DNA of 64,000 nt from Sphingomonas sp. AOB5 (GTDB lineage Bacteria > Pseudomonadota > Alphaproteobacteria > Sphingomonadales > Sphingomonadaceae). The stretch spans positions 42,901-106,900 of the forward strand of contig NZ_JARNTV010000009.1 in assembly GCF_029433115.1 (NCBI RefSeq). Direction: 5' to 3'. The notes beneath the pieces were generated by a model that saw nothing but the letters and a program-made list of their open reading frames with translations, was not told where the DNA came from and made no database searches. Shown here one piece after another: positions 35,325-43,597 of this stretch. Position 1 is the stretch's first letter, and each line of letters begins with the position of its first letter. A program made the position numbers and the translations under genes.

Positions 35325-37550
35325 ATGAACAAGAAATTTGGCCTGAGCAGCATGGCTCTGATCGCCGCGATGATGCCGATGGCGGCGTTCGCGCAGTCGA
35401 GCGACGCGCCGGCACAGGACGCGCAGGATGGATCGGGGATCACCGAGATCGTCGTCACCGCGGAACGCCGCGAGGCGAGCATTCAGGATACGCCGATCCC
35501 GATCACCGCCGTCACCGGCGATTCGCTACGTGACCGCAACGTCACCGATCTGATCGCGCTCCAGTCGAGCATTCCCAACGTGCAGTTCGGCCAGGGCAAC
35601 ACCAATGCCCGCCTCGCCATTCGCGGCGTCGGTCTCGACAACGGCCTGCCCGGCGCGGAGGCGCGCGTCGCCTATTATATGGACAACGTCTATGTCAGCC
35701 GTCCGGGCGCCGTGCTCGGCTCGCTGTATGACGTCGATCGCGTCGAAGTGCTGCGCGGTCCGCAGGGTACGCTGTACGGCCGCAACGCGACCGCGGGTTC
35801 GATCAACGTCATCACCGCCAAGCCGAGCGAGACGTTCAACGGCTATGGCCAGGTGACACTCGGCAGCTATCTCTATCTCGGCCTCGAGGGTGCCGTGGGC
35901 GGCCCGATCGCGGATGGCATCTCGTTCCGTCTTTCGGGATCGAGCATCGATCAGTTCCACGGCTACGGAAAGAACATCCCGACCGGATCCGAAGTCGACG
36001 ATCAGCACACCCATTCGGCGCGCCTGCAGATCCGGCTGGAGCCGAGCAGCGCGGTTTCGATCAACCTCTCGACCTCGCTCCTGTCGCAGCGCGACGGTCA
36101 GGGTGCCTTCCACTTCATCTCGACCAACCCCGAGGCGAACCGGCTTGGCCGCGTCCATCCGGGTCTGGCGCTGGGCGGTACGTTCGCGACCAATCCGCGC
36201 GACGACAATTTCAACATCAGCCCGAGCCTGGAGCGTCAGCTCTACGACGCTTCGGCAACGGTCGACTGGAAGATGGGCGACAAGACCCGGCTGACCTCGA
36301 TTTCGGCGTATCGCTATGCGCGCATCACAACCCGCGGCGACCAGGATTATCTGAGCGTCCAGATGGGCGATTCGCGCTTCTACGATCAGTCGCGCCAGTA
36401 CAGCCAGGAACTGCGCCTCTCGCAGGACTTCAGCTTCGGTCATTTCGTGATCGGCGGCTTCTATTTCCGCGAGGATATTTCGGGCGCGGTCGAAACCTCG
36501 CCGATCGAAGCGGCGTCGGTCGGCCTGCCGCGCCGTCTGGTGCCGGGCTATGCGGTTGGCGGCCAGATCAAGACCGAAGCGATGGCCGGTTTCGGCCAGA
36601 TCACCTTCGATCTCTCCGACACTTTCTCGATCGATGCGGGCCTTCGCTACAATTACGAGACGAAGGAAAAGTTCAACGAATATTCGCAGTTCGACCTGAC
36701 GCGCACCTGGACGCCGGGCATCGCGATCATTCCTTCGGTCGTGATCCCCTATGTCAAATCCAGCGAGCGCAAGCTGACCCCGAAGGTCACGCTGAACTGG
36801 AAGCCCAGCGAGCGGACGCTGATCTACCTGACCTATTCCGAAGGCTATCGCAGCGGCGGCTTCAACCTTGGCGGCGTGCAGCCGGGGTTCAAGCCCGAAA
36901 CGCTCAAGGACTATGAAGGCGGCATCAAGACCACGTTGCTCGACGGCCGCCTGCGCATGAACCTGTCGGCCTTCTATTACGACTATGCCAATCTGCAGAT
37001 CCGCCGCGTCGCCGGTGTGACGAGCTTCATCGAGAATGCGTCGAACGCCGAAATCTATGGCGTCGAGGGCGAAATCACCGCGGTGCCGGTCGACAATCTC
37101 GAGCTTGGCTTCAACTTCGGCCTGCTGAACAGCCGCTATATCGGCTACATCACCGCCGGGCTGTTCACCACCACGCCGCAGGACCTGACCGGCAACCAGC
37201 TGTCGCAGGCGCCGGCCTATACGGTCGATCTGCGTGCGCAGTATCGCTGGGAACTGCCGAAGGGCAGTCTGACGCTGCGCGGCGAAGCCCATTTTGTCGG
37301 GCGGACCTATTTCGACGCGTTCGAAACCTCCTACTTCTCGCAGGCGCCGCTCCAGACCGGCGATGCCTATCTGACCTACAAGAGCGACCATAACTGGAGC
37401 GCGACGCTGTTCGTCCGCAACATCACCGACGAACTCTATTATGTCGCCAAGCAGAACAACTCGCCGCCGCTCTACGCCGGCACGGTGATCGGCATCCCCG
37501 GGGCACCGCGCACCTTCGGCCTGAAGCTCACCTATAATTTCGGCGAGTGA
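35325..37550 (+). CDS. TonB-dependent outer-membrane receptor
   Basis: A 741-residue receptor. The signal peptide MNKKFGLSSMALIAAMMPM ends in AAFAQ, the plug begins TEIVVTAERREASIQDTPIPITA, and VDRVEVLRGPQGTLYGRNATAG is present. The barrel ends LTYNFGE. ATG 35325 sits behind GGGGAGGG; upstream in-frame codons are not credible. It is driven by operator 8 and heads an operon with an AttH-like protein and a kinase-like protein, suggesting uptake followed by early modification. Confidence 0.93.
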   Translation: MNKKFGLSSMALIAAMMPMAAFAQSSDAPAQDAQDGSGITEIVVTAERREASIQDTPIPITAVTGDSLRDRNVTDLIALQSSIPNVQFGQGNTNARLAIRGVGLDNGLPGAEARVAYYMDNVYVSRPGAVLGSLYDVDRVEVLRGPQGTLYGRNATAGSINVITAKPSETFNGYGQVTLGSYLYLGLEGAVGGPIADGISFRLSGSSIDQFHGYGKNIPTGSEVDDQHTHSARLQIRLEPSSAVSINLSTSLLSQRDGQGAFHFISTNPEANRLGRVHPGLALGGTFATNPRDDNFNISPSLERQLYDASATVDWKMGDKTRLTSISAYRYARITTRGDQDYLSVQMGDSRFYDQSRQYSQELRLSQDFSFGHFVIGGFYFREDISGAVETSPIEAASVGLPRRLVPGYAVGGQIKTEAMAGFGQITFDLSDTFSIDAGLRYNYETKEKFNEYSQFDLTRTWTPGIAIIPSVVIPYVKSSERKLTPKVTLNWKPSERTLIYLTYSEGYRSGGFNLGGVQPGFKPETLKDYEGGIKTTLLDGRLRMNLSAFYYDYANLQIRRVAGVTSFIENASNAEIYGVEGEITAVPVDNLELGFNFGLLNSRYIGYITAGLFTTTPQDLTGNQLSQAPAYTVDLRAQYRWELPKGSLTLRGEAHFVGRTYFDAFETSYFSQAPLQTGDAYLTYKSDHNWSATLFVRNITDELYYVAKQNNSPPLYAGTVIGIPGAPRTFGLKLTYNFGE

Positions 37551-37604
37551 GAAGCGGATGCGTCAGCAAGGTAATCGGGCCGCAGGGCCGGGAGCGATCC
37601 AGTT

Positions 37605-38684
37605 GTGAGTGATATGATCGCGCCCGCCGCACCCCATCCAGTTCTGGGTGCGGCCGACGACCTGCTGATCCATCAACTGCCGCAGCCATTCGGGGTGGTC
37701 GCCGATGCGTCGCCCCAATGGTTCGACCGTTTCTATTTCAACATCAGCGGCCCCGATGGCGGGCCGATGCTGGTGATCGGTGCGGGCCGCTACTCGAATG
37801 CCGGGGTGATGGACGGCTATGCCTGCCTGCTCGACGGCGGAGTGCAGCGCAACCGCCGCTTCGCCCGGCGCATCGTGGTGGGCGAGGCGCCGACGGTGAT
37901 CGGGCCGCTGAGCTGGACGGTTATCGAGCCGATGAAATCATGGCGGCTGCAACTGTCCAGCGAGGTCGAGGGCTTCGGCTTCGATCTGGTGTGGACCGCC
38001 AAGGCGCTACCCTATGCCGTCGATCCGCTCACCGTCGAACATGACGAGGGTGGTGCGACCAACTTCGCCCATTTCTTCCAGCCCGGCAGTTACACCGGCT
38101 ATATCGAGATCGACGGCAAGCGGATCGACGTTGCCGGATGGCGCGGGTTGCGCGACCGGTCGTGGGGCGTGCGGCGTACGCGCGAGCGGCTGGGCATGCA
38201 TCTGTGGGGCGGCGCACAGCTCGAGGATCGCTGCGTCGCCGTACTTTACAACGAAGGCCGCGACGGCAAGCCGGTGCACGTCCATGGGGCGATCCTGCCG
38301 TTCGATGGCGGTGCGCCGGTCGCGATCACCGATGTGCGCCACAAGCTCAATTTCGACGAGACCGGCGAGTTCGTCGACGGCCTGCTCCATTTGACGACCG
38401 AGGCGGGAGAACAGCTCGAGGTCGAATGGCGGGGCGGGCGGCGCGGGCTGTATATGTCGGCTGCCGGTTATGACGGCTGGCACGGCCAGGATCGCGGGGA
38501 GGCGCATCAGGAGCATGAGCGCTGGAACCTCGACGATGGCACGCGTTCGCCCAACTCGCTGCCCCTGTCGCTGGTCAACAAGCCAAGCACCTGCACGGTC
38601 GGCGGCGTCGAGGGCTATGGCATTTTCGAGACGGCGGTGACGCGTAGCGCGAGCTATCGATACCGTCCGACGATCGATGGCTGA
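37605..38684 (+). CDS. AttH/CrtC-like beta-barrel protein of unknown function
   Basis: A 359-residue soluble protein, no signal peptide. Its composition (many beta strands; GPDGGPMLVIGAGRYSNAGV, AGWRGLRDRSWGVR, LWGGAQLEDRCVAVLYNEG) resembles the lipocalin-like AttH/CrtC (hydroxyneurosporene synthase-like) fold, whose members hydrate or otherwise act on terpenoids. That link is tentative and I do not assign a reaction. It starts with GTG at 37605 (ATG 37614 is possible) and overlaps the following kinase-like gene by 8 bp, so the two probably work together. Confidence 0.65.
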   Translation: MSDMIAPAAPHPVLGAADDLLIHQLPQPFGVVADASPQWFDRFYFNISGPDGGPMLVIGAGRYSNAGVMDGYACLLDGGVQRNRRFARRIVVGEAPTVIGPLSWTVIEPMKSWRLQLSSEVEGFGFDLVWTAKALPYAVDPLTVEHDEGGATNFAHFFQPGSYTGYIEIDGKRIDVAGWRGLRDRSWGVRRTRERLGMHLWGGAQLEDRCVAVLYNEGRDGKPVHVHGAILPFDGGAPVAITDVRHKLNFDETGEFVDGLLHLTTEAGEQLEVEWRGGRRGLYMSAAGYDGWHGQDRGEAHQEHERWNLDDGTRSPNSLPLSLVNKPSTCTVGGVEGYGIFETAVTRSASYRYRPTIDG

Positions 38685-40071
38685 CGGGGAAACAGGCAGG
38701 GCGGAGAGCGAGGCAGCCGGGTTCGAACGATACCTGCATGCGCTCGGCCTGCGGGATCGCGTGACTTCGTGGCGGTCGCTTTCGGGCGGTCGCTCGGCGA
38801 CATCGGTCCGCGCCGAACTGGCCGATGGCGAGGCGGCGCGGACCTGCGTCGTCCATCTGGCTTCGCCGCATGGCCCGCTTCACGGCATCGCCGATCCCCG
38901 CCGCCAGTTCGAGCTTCTCCAGGCGCTCGCCACGCTCGATCTGCCGACGCCGCGGCCGATGTGGTTCCTGCCCGTCGAAGCACTGGGCCGCGAGGGGTTC
39001 GTCACCGATTTTACACCGGGCGAGGCACCCGATCCGTGGCGCGCGGACGGACGCGCGTTCATCGAGCGGAATGGGCCGGCGATCCTCGACACGATGATCG
39101 CAGGGCTGGCCGCGATCCATGCGGTGCCGCTGGCGGCACTGCCGCAATCCGCACGCGATCCGGATCTGGTGGCACTCGGTTTCGCGGAGTGCGAGCGGCG
39201 GCGCTGGTCCGGGGTACTCGCGCGCTCGCCGGTCTTCTCGGCCGATCCGATCCTTGCCTATGCCGATGCCTGGCTCGCTTATCATCTCCCCGCGCGGACG
39301 CGTGAGGGGCTGGTCCATGGCGACTATCGCATCGGCAATCTGGTGTTCGATGCGCAGGGGCGGCTGACCAGCATCCTTGACTGGGAACTCGCGGAGATCG
39401 GCGACCCGCTCTACGATCTGGGGACACTCTGTTCGCCCGCGCTGGAGATTCATGGCCGCGCGGCAGGGCTGGCGACGCAAGCGGCGTTGGTCGAACGGTA
39501 CGAAGCGCATAGCGGGCAGCCGGTCGATCGCGACGCGCTGAACTTCTACCGCATTCTCGGCACGTTCAAGATCGTGTGTCTGTGGGTCAATGCCAGCCTG
39601 CCATGGTCCGCCGACGCGTCCGATCTGGTGGCGCTTCGTGCCGGCTTCAGCGCGGGCGAGGCCCGGCCGCTGCTGGCGCGGGCGCTCGGGCTGCCGGTTC
39701 CCGCCGGGGCCGTTCACCGCAAGGACGTGCCGCTCAACGCCGTCGCCGATGCGCTGCGCCGGATCGAGTCCGAGGTGCTGTCCGGAGAGACGCGCGACGT
39801 GGTGCGCACCAGCGCGGCGATCCTGCGCAGCCGGGCGCGAGACGCCGGTGTGGATCATGCGGATATCGCTTCCGGGATCGAAGCGCTGGCCCGCGATCTG
39901 GGCGACGGCGTCGCGCGTTCGGAAGGCGATGCCTCCGCCGCGCTGGGGCATCTGGCGCGCCATATCTTCGCCGACGCGCAGACCGCATCCAGCGAGCATC
40001 CGCTGCATGTGCGGCTTCGCGATCTTCTGGGTGCGGCATCGGCCGTGCCGTCCGCATGGGGGCGGCAATGA
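38677..40071 (+). CDS. APH/ACAD10-like kinase with C-terminal extension
   Basis: A 464-residue protein. Residues 1 to about 330 form an aminoglycoside-phosphotransferase-type kinase: HGDYRIGNLVFD (H214, D216, N221) is the catalytic loop and DWELAEIGDPLYDLG (D235) the metal site. Catabolic relatives (ACAD10/11, LvaA) phosphorylate hydroxyacyl-CoA intermediates rather than antibiotics. The last 130 residues, rich in Ala and Arg helices, resemble the small DUF6285-type protein often encoded next to such kinases, here perhaps fused. A role in phosphorylating and then eliminating a hydroxyl is plausible. Confidence 0.82.
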   Translation: MADGETGRAESEAAGFERYLHALGLRDRVTSWRSLSGGRSATSVRAELADGEAARTCVVHLASPHGPLHGIADPRRQFELLQALATLDLPTPRPMWFLPVEALGREGFVTDFTPGEAPDPWRADGRAFIERNGPAILDTMIAGLAAIHAVPLAALPQSARDPDLVALGFAECERRRWSGVLARSPVFSADPILAYADAWLAYHLPARTREGLVHGDYRIGNLVFDAQGRLTSILDWELAEIGDPLYDLGTLCSPALEIHGRAAGLATQAALVERYEAHSGQPVDRDALNFYRILGTFKIVCLWVNASLPWSADASDLVALRAGFSAGEARPLLARALGLPVPAGAVHRKDVPLNAVADALRRIESEVLSGETRDVVRTSAAILRSRARDAGVDHADIASGIEALARDLGDGVARSEGDASAALGHLARHIFADAQTASSEHPLHVRLRDLLGAASAVPSAWGRQ

Positions 40072-40105
40072 CCCCTCCGGCTCTCCGCGATCACAAGAGG
40101 TGACT

Positions 40106-40945
40106 ATGGAATATGGCGTTGCAACCGTCCTGACCGACGATGGCGTGGATCCCGCGCTGCTGGCGCGCACGGTCGAGGATTATGGCTTCGAATGCCTGAT
40201 GCTGGCCGACCACACCCATGTGCCGGCCAGCCGCGAATCCCCCTATCCGCATCCGCCCTTCGGCGATCTGCCGCGCCGCTATTACCGCACGCGCGATCCC
40301 TTGGTCAGCATCGCGGCGATGGGCGCGATCACGACGCGGCTGAAGCTCGGGACCGGCATCTGCCTGGTGGTCGAGCGTGATCCGATCACCCTTGCCAAGG
40401 AAGTCGCGACGCTCGACCATATCCTGAACGGCCGCTTCCTGTTCGGGGTGGGCGCGGGATGGAACCGGGAGGAGATGCGCAACCATGGCACCGATCCCCG
40501 CGTCCGGATGGAAGTGATGCGTGAGCGGGTCGAGGCGATGAAGGAAATCTGGACGAAGGAGCAGGCCGAATATCACGGCAATTACGTGAATTTCGATCCG
40601 ATCTTCTCATGGCCCAAGCCGGTCCAGACGCCGCATCCGCCGGTGCTGGTCGGCGGCAGCGGGCCGACCGTGCTCGATCGCGTGCTGCAGTTCGGCGATG
40701 GCTGGATGCCGGGGCATCAGCGCGATCTGGCAGCGCTGGGCGAACGCATCGAGGAACTTCGCCGGCGCGCGGCGGAGATGGGACGCTCGCCGGTCTCTGT
40801 GACGATCTTCTCGGCCAATCCGAAGCGGCTCGACGATTATGAAGCGATGGGCGTCGATCGCGCGGTGTTTCTGGTGGACACTTCCGAGGCCGATGCCGCG
40901 CTCGGCAATCTCGCTGCGGTCGCCACGGCCGTGGGCCTCGCCTGA
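40106..40945 (+). CDS. F420-dependent LLM-class oxidoreductase (TIGR03619-like)
   Basis: A 279-residue luciferase-fold protein much shorter than the two FMN-type relatives in this window. The pattern CLMLADHTHVPASRESPYPH, then RRYYRTRDPLVSIAAMGAITTRLKLGTG split by short loops, and GRFLFGVGAGWNREEMRNHGTDP matches the F420-dependent subgroup defined in actinobacteria. With a complete F420 pathway and an F420:NADP reductase encoded downstream, it is the best candidate user of the cofactor here. It could reduce or oxidise a C=C or C-O group. ATG 40106 follows AAGAGG. Confidence 0.85.
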   Translation: MEYGVATVLTDDGVDPALLARTVEDYGFECLMLADHTHVPASRESPYPHPPFGDLPRRYYRTRDPLVSIAAMGAITTRLKLGTGICLVVERDPITLAKEVATLDHILNGRFLFGVGAGWNREEMRNHGTDPRVRMEVMRERVEAMKEIWTKEQAEYHGNYVNFDPIFSWPKPVQTPHPPVLVGGSGPTVLDRVLQFGDGWMPGHQRDLAALGERIEELRRRAAEMGRSPVSVTIFSANPKRLDDYEAMGVDRAVFLVDTSEADAALGNLAAVATAVGLA

Positions 40946-40960
40946 CTTTCGCAACTCTTG

Positions 40961-42583
40961 ATGGAAACCGACATGCTCACTCTCAACGGCCATCAGGTCG
41001 AACATGCCACGATCCGTGACATATTGCGGCACCGCGCCAGCCTGGGCGACCGCACCTATGCGGTGGTCGACGGCGTCTCGCTGAGCTTTGCCGAAGCGGA
41101 TGAGCGTGCCAACCGCATCGGCAACCGCATGGCCGAACTGGGCGTGGTCGCGGGCGATGTCGTCATCACCTATATGCACAATTCCATCGACCATGTTTGC
41201 GCCTGGTTCGGCAGCGCGAAGATCGGGGCGGTCTGGTCGCCGGTGAACATCGCTCTGGTCAATCTCGATCTGCTCTACACCATCCGCAACGCCGCACCGA
41301 AGGCGGTGGTGATCGATGCCGAGCTGCTGCCCAACTATCTCCAGATCCGAGACCAGATCGGGATCGAGGGGCTGGTCGAGATCGTGCGCGGACCCAGCGA
41401 CGCCGGCGTCGGCGAGACGTTCGAATCGCTGCTGACCGGCAGCTCCGTCGAGCCCGACGCACAGGTCTCGCCCTACGCCCCCGCCGCGATCATCTACACC
41501 GGCGGCAGCACCGGCATGCCCAAGGGCGTGGTCGTCTCCAGCCTGTGGTTCGTGGTCGCGGCGCTGCGCTATGCCGAGATGTTCGACGTGCGCGAGGATG
41601 ATTCGCACATGGGCGTCGGCCAGCTGTGCCACGCGATCGGATCAAGCATCGATATCTTTGCGCCGCTCTATTGGGGCATCCAGACCGCGGTGCCGCGCTG
41701 GTTCAGCGCATCGCGCTTCTGGGAAACTGCACGCGAGCAAAAGGCGACCATCGTCGGCTGTCTGGTCGGCCCGCTGATCGCGATGCTTTGCAGCCGTCCG
41801 GAAAGCGACGACGACCGCAATCACACGCTGCGTGTCTCCAGCTCGGGCACGGCGCAGGTTCCGATTGCGACGGTGCAGGAGTTCGAGCGCCGCTTCGGCA
41901 TCACCCTGCTCGAAATCTATGGCCAGACCGAGAGCGGCCCGCTGGGCGCAGTCGGCCAGCGCCGCAGCGACAAGCCCGGCTATTCGCAGGGCCGCACCAA
42001 TGGCTGGTGCGAAGTCGCGATCGGCGATCCCGACGATCAACTGGTTCCGGCCAATGTGCAGGGCGAGATCCTGATCCGCCCGACCATCCCCGGCACCTTC
42101 CTGCTCGGCTATCATGGCCAGCCGGACAAGTTCGCCGACGCTTGCCGCAATTTCTGGTTCCACACCGGCGATATCGGGCTGATCGACGAGGATGGCTTCC
42201 TGCATCTGAAGGGCCGTTTCGCCCATCTGATCCGGCATCGCGGCGAGAACATCTCGGTGTTCGAGCTGGAGCAGACCATCCTGCTGCACCCGGCGATCAA
42301 GGAATGTGCCGCGGTCGGCGTGCCCAGCCCGATCGGTGACGAGGATGTGAAGGTGCTCATCCAGTTCGAGGACGGCCAGACGCTCGCGCCCGAGGAGATC
42401 ATCGCCTTCTGTCTCGACCGCATCGCCTATTTCAAGGTGCCGCGCTATATCGAGGTGGTGGACGGCATGCCGCGATCGGCAGTGAAGAACGAGATCGAGC
42501 GGCACAAGTTACGCGATCAGGGCGTCGGCGACGCATGGGATCGCGAAGCGGCGGGCATTTCGGTGAAGAAGGTGCGCGCCTGA
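40961..42583 (+). CDS. Acyl-CoA ligase (AMP-binding, class I adenylate-forming)
   Basis: A 540-residue ligase with the ATP loop IIYTGGSTGMPKGVV, YGQTESGPLG, the hinge FHTGDIGLIDEDGFLHLKGR and the C-terminal lysine region PRSAVKNEIERHKL. It resembles the crotonobetaine/carnitine ligase (CaiC) branch in overall layout. It would convert the free acid to a CoA-thioester, placing it at the entry to the beta-oxidation-like steps. A TTG codon directly precedes ATG 40961. It ends the 35325 operon, convergent with the SDR at 42622. Confidence 0.9.
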   Translation: METDMLTLNGHQVEHATIRDILRHRASLGDRTYAVVDGVSLSFAEADERANRIGNRMAELGVVAGDVVITYMHNSIDHVCAWFGSAKIGAVWSPVNIALVNLDLLYTIRNAAPKAVVIDAELLPNYLQIRDQIGIEGLVEIVRGPSDAGVGETFESLLTGSSVEPDAQVSPYAPAAIIYTGGSTGMPKGVVVSSLWFVVAALRYAEMFDVREDDSHMGVGQLCHAIGSSIDIFAPLYWGIQTAVPRWFSASRFWETAREQKATIVGCLVGPLIAMLCSRPESDDDRNHTLRVSSSGTAQVPIATVQEFERRFGITLLEIYGQTESGPLGAVGQRRSDKPGYSQGRTNGWCEVAIGDPDDQLVPANVQGEILIRPTIPGTFLLGYHGQPDKFADACRNFWFHTGDIGLIDEDGFLHLKGRFAHLIRHRGENISVFELEQTILLHPAIKECAAVGVPSPIGDEDVKVLIQFEDGQTLAPEEIIAFCLDRIAYFKVPRYIEVVDGMPRSAVKNEIERHKLRDQGVGDAWDREAAGISVKKVRA

Positions 42584-42589
42584 CCCTAT

Positions 42590-42614
42590 GGCCCGGGTGG
42601 ATCAGGCCCGGGCC
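42590..42614. terminator. Bidirectional hairpin between convergent genes
   Basis: Arms 42590-42597 and 42607-42614 (GGCCCGGG / CCCGGGCC) form an 8-bp stem with a 9-nt loop in the 38-bp gap between convergent genes. No T-run follows on either strand. Confidence 0.4.
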
Positions 42615-42621
42615 GGCCGGC

Positions 42622-43437
42622 TCAGTTCGTGGTGCTGCGCAGCACCGGCAGTGCCTCCAGACCCGGCGCCGGCACCACATTGGTCACGCCACCATCGAGC
42701 ATTACGATATTCCCGGTGATGTATGCGGCCAGATCGCAGCTGAGCAGCAGCACGGCGTTGGCGACATCCTGTGGCGTGGCGATGCGGCGCAGCGGGTTGG
42801 CTGCGGTCACGGCGTCCCACACTTGCTGCGGCAACGCGCCTGCGACGCGCGGCGTCGCGACATAGCTCGGCGCGATCCCGTTCACCCGTACGCCGGCGGG
42901 GCCATATTCCAGCGCGGCGCAGCGGACGAGATGATGCACCGCCGATTTGGCGATGCCATAGGCGGAGATATTCTCGATCGCGCGAGAGCCGGCCGCCGAT
43001 CCGATCAGCGTCATGCATCCGCCGCCATTCTTCGCCAGCAGCGGCGCCCCGATCTGCACCGCGAGCAGGGCGTGGCGCAGCACCAGATCGAATTGCTGGG
43101 TCAGCGCGTCGTCGTCCATCGCGGCCAGCGGCGCGACGCGGCTGCGCCCGACGACATCGACGATGCCGTACAGGCTCGTCCCGTAGAGTTCGGTCGCGCG
43201 GGCGAACAGCGCCTCCATCTGCGCGCGGTCGGTGACGTCGGCCGCATGGGCGGTGCCGCCGCACTCGGCCGCCGACGACTCGGCCTGTGCGGGATCGAGA
43301 TCGACGCAGAACAGCTTCGCGCCAGCCGCGGCGAGCGTACGGCAGGTCGCGTTGCCGATGCCCCCGCCACCCGCGCCCAGCACCACGACTGCCCTGCCAT
43401 CCAGCCGCGCCAGCGCTGCGCTTTCCTGTCCGCTCAT
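42622..43437 (-). CDS. SDR with divergent NNAG motif
   Basis: A 271-residue SDR. Cofactor motif VLGAGGGGIGNATCRTLA and active-site YGIAK are intact, but the usual NNAG strand reads IVDVVGRSRV. Such changes alter the central sheet rather than the catalytic residues, so activity is likely. AGGAGAGGAT precedes ATG 43437. It is divergent from the P450 operon across operator 9, so an alcohol made by the P450 could be its substrate (inference). Confidence 0.85.
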   Translation of the reverse strand: MSGQESAALARLDGRAVVVLGAGGGGIGNATCRTLAAAGAKLFCVDLDPAQAESSAAECGGTAHAADVTDRAQMEALFARATELYGTSLYGIVDVVGRSRVAPLAAMDDDALTQQFDLVLRHALLAVQIGAPLLAKNGGGCMTLIGSAAGSRAIENISAYGIAKSAVHHLVRCAALEYGPAGVRVNGIAPSYVATPRVAGALPQQVWDAVTAANPLRRIATPQDVANAVLLLSCDLAAYITGNIVMLDGGVTNVVPAPGLEALPVLRSTTN

Positions 43438-43493
43438 ATCCGATCCTCTCCTTGCTTCTTGTCGGCTTCATTCTAGGCCGCTGCATCGCGTCG

Positions 43494-43511
43494 ATCAACA
43501 CATGTGTTGAC
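43494..43511. promoter_or_regulatory. TetR-type operator 9 (ATCAAC-N6-GTTGAC)
   Basis: ATCAACACATGTGTTGAC contains a perfect 16-bp palindrome (TCAACACATGTGTTGA). It lies between the divergent SDR and P450 genes and is the most symmetric copy in the window. Confidence 0.85.
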
Positions 43512-43597
43512 AGAGCTGCAGGTGCGCCATACCAGTCGCATGCACAGTAAGGCCGGTCCACGCGTCAGGGTGCCGGCGACCAATGAGAGGAAGGTCC

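Noticed and set aside
38677..40071. Aminoglycoside resistance kinase
   Set aside because: The catalytic loop is shared with catabolic ACAD10/11-type kinases, and the length and neighbours point to CoA metabolism.
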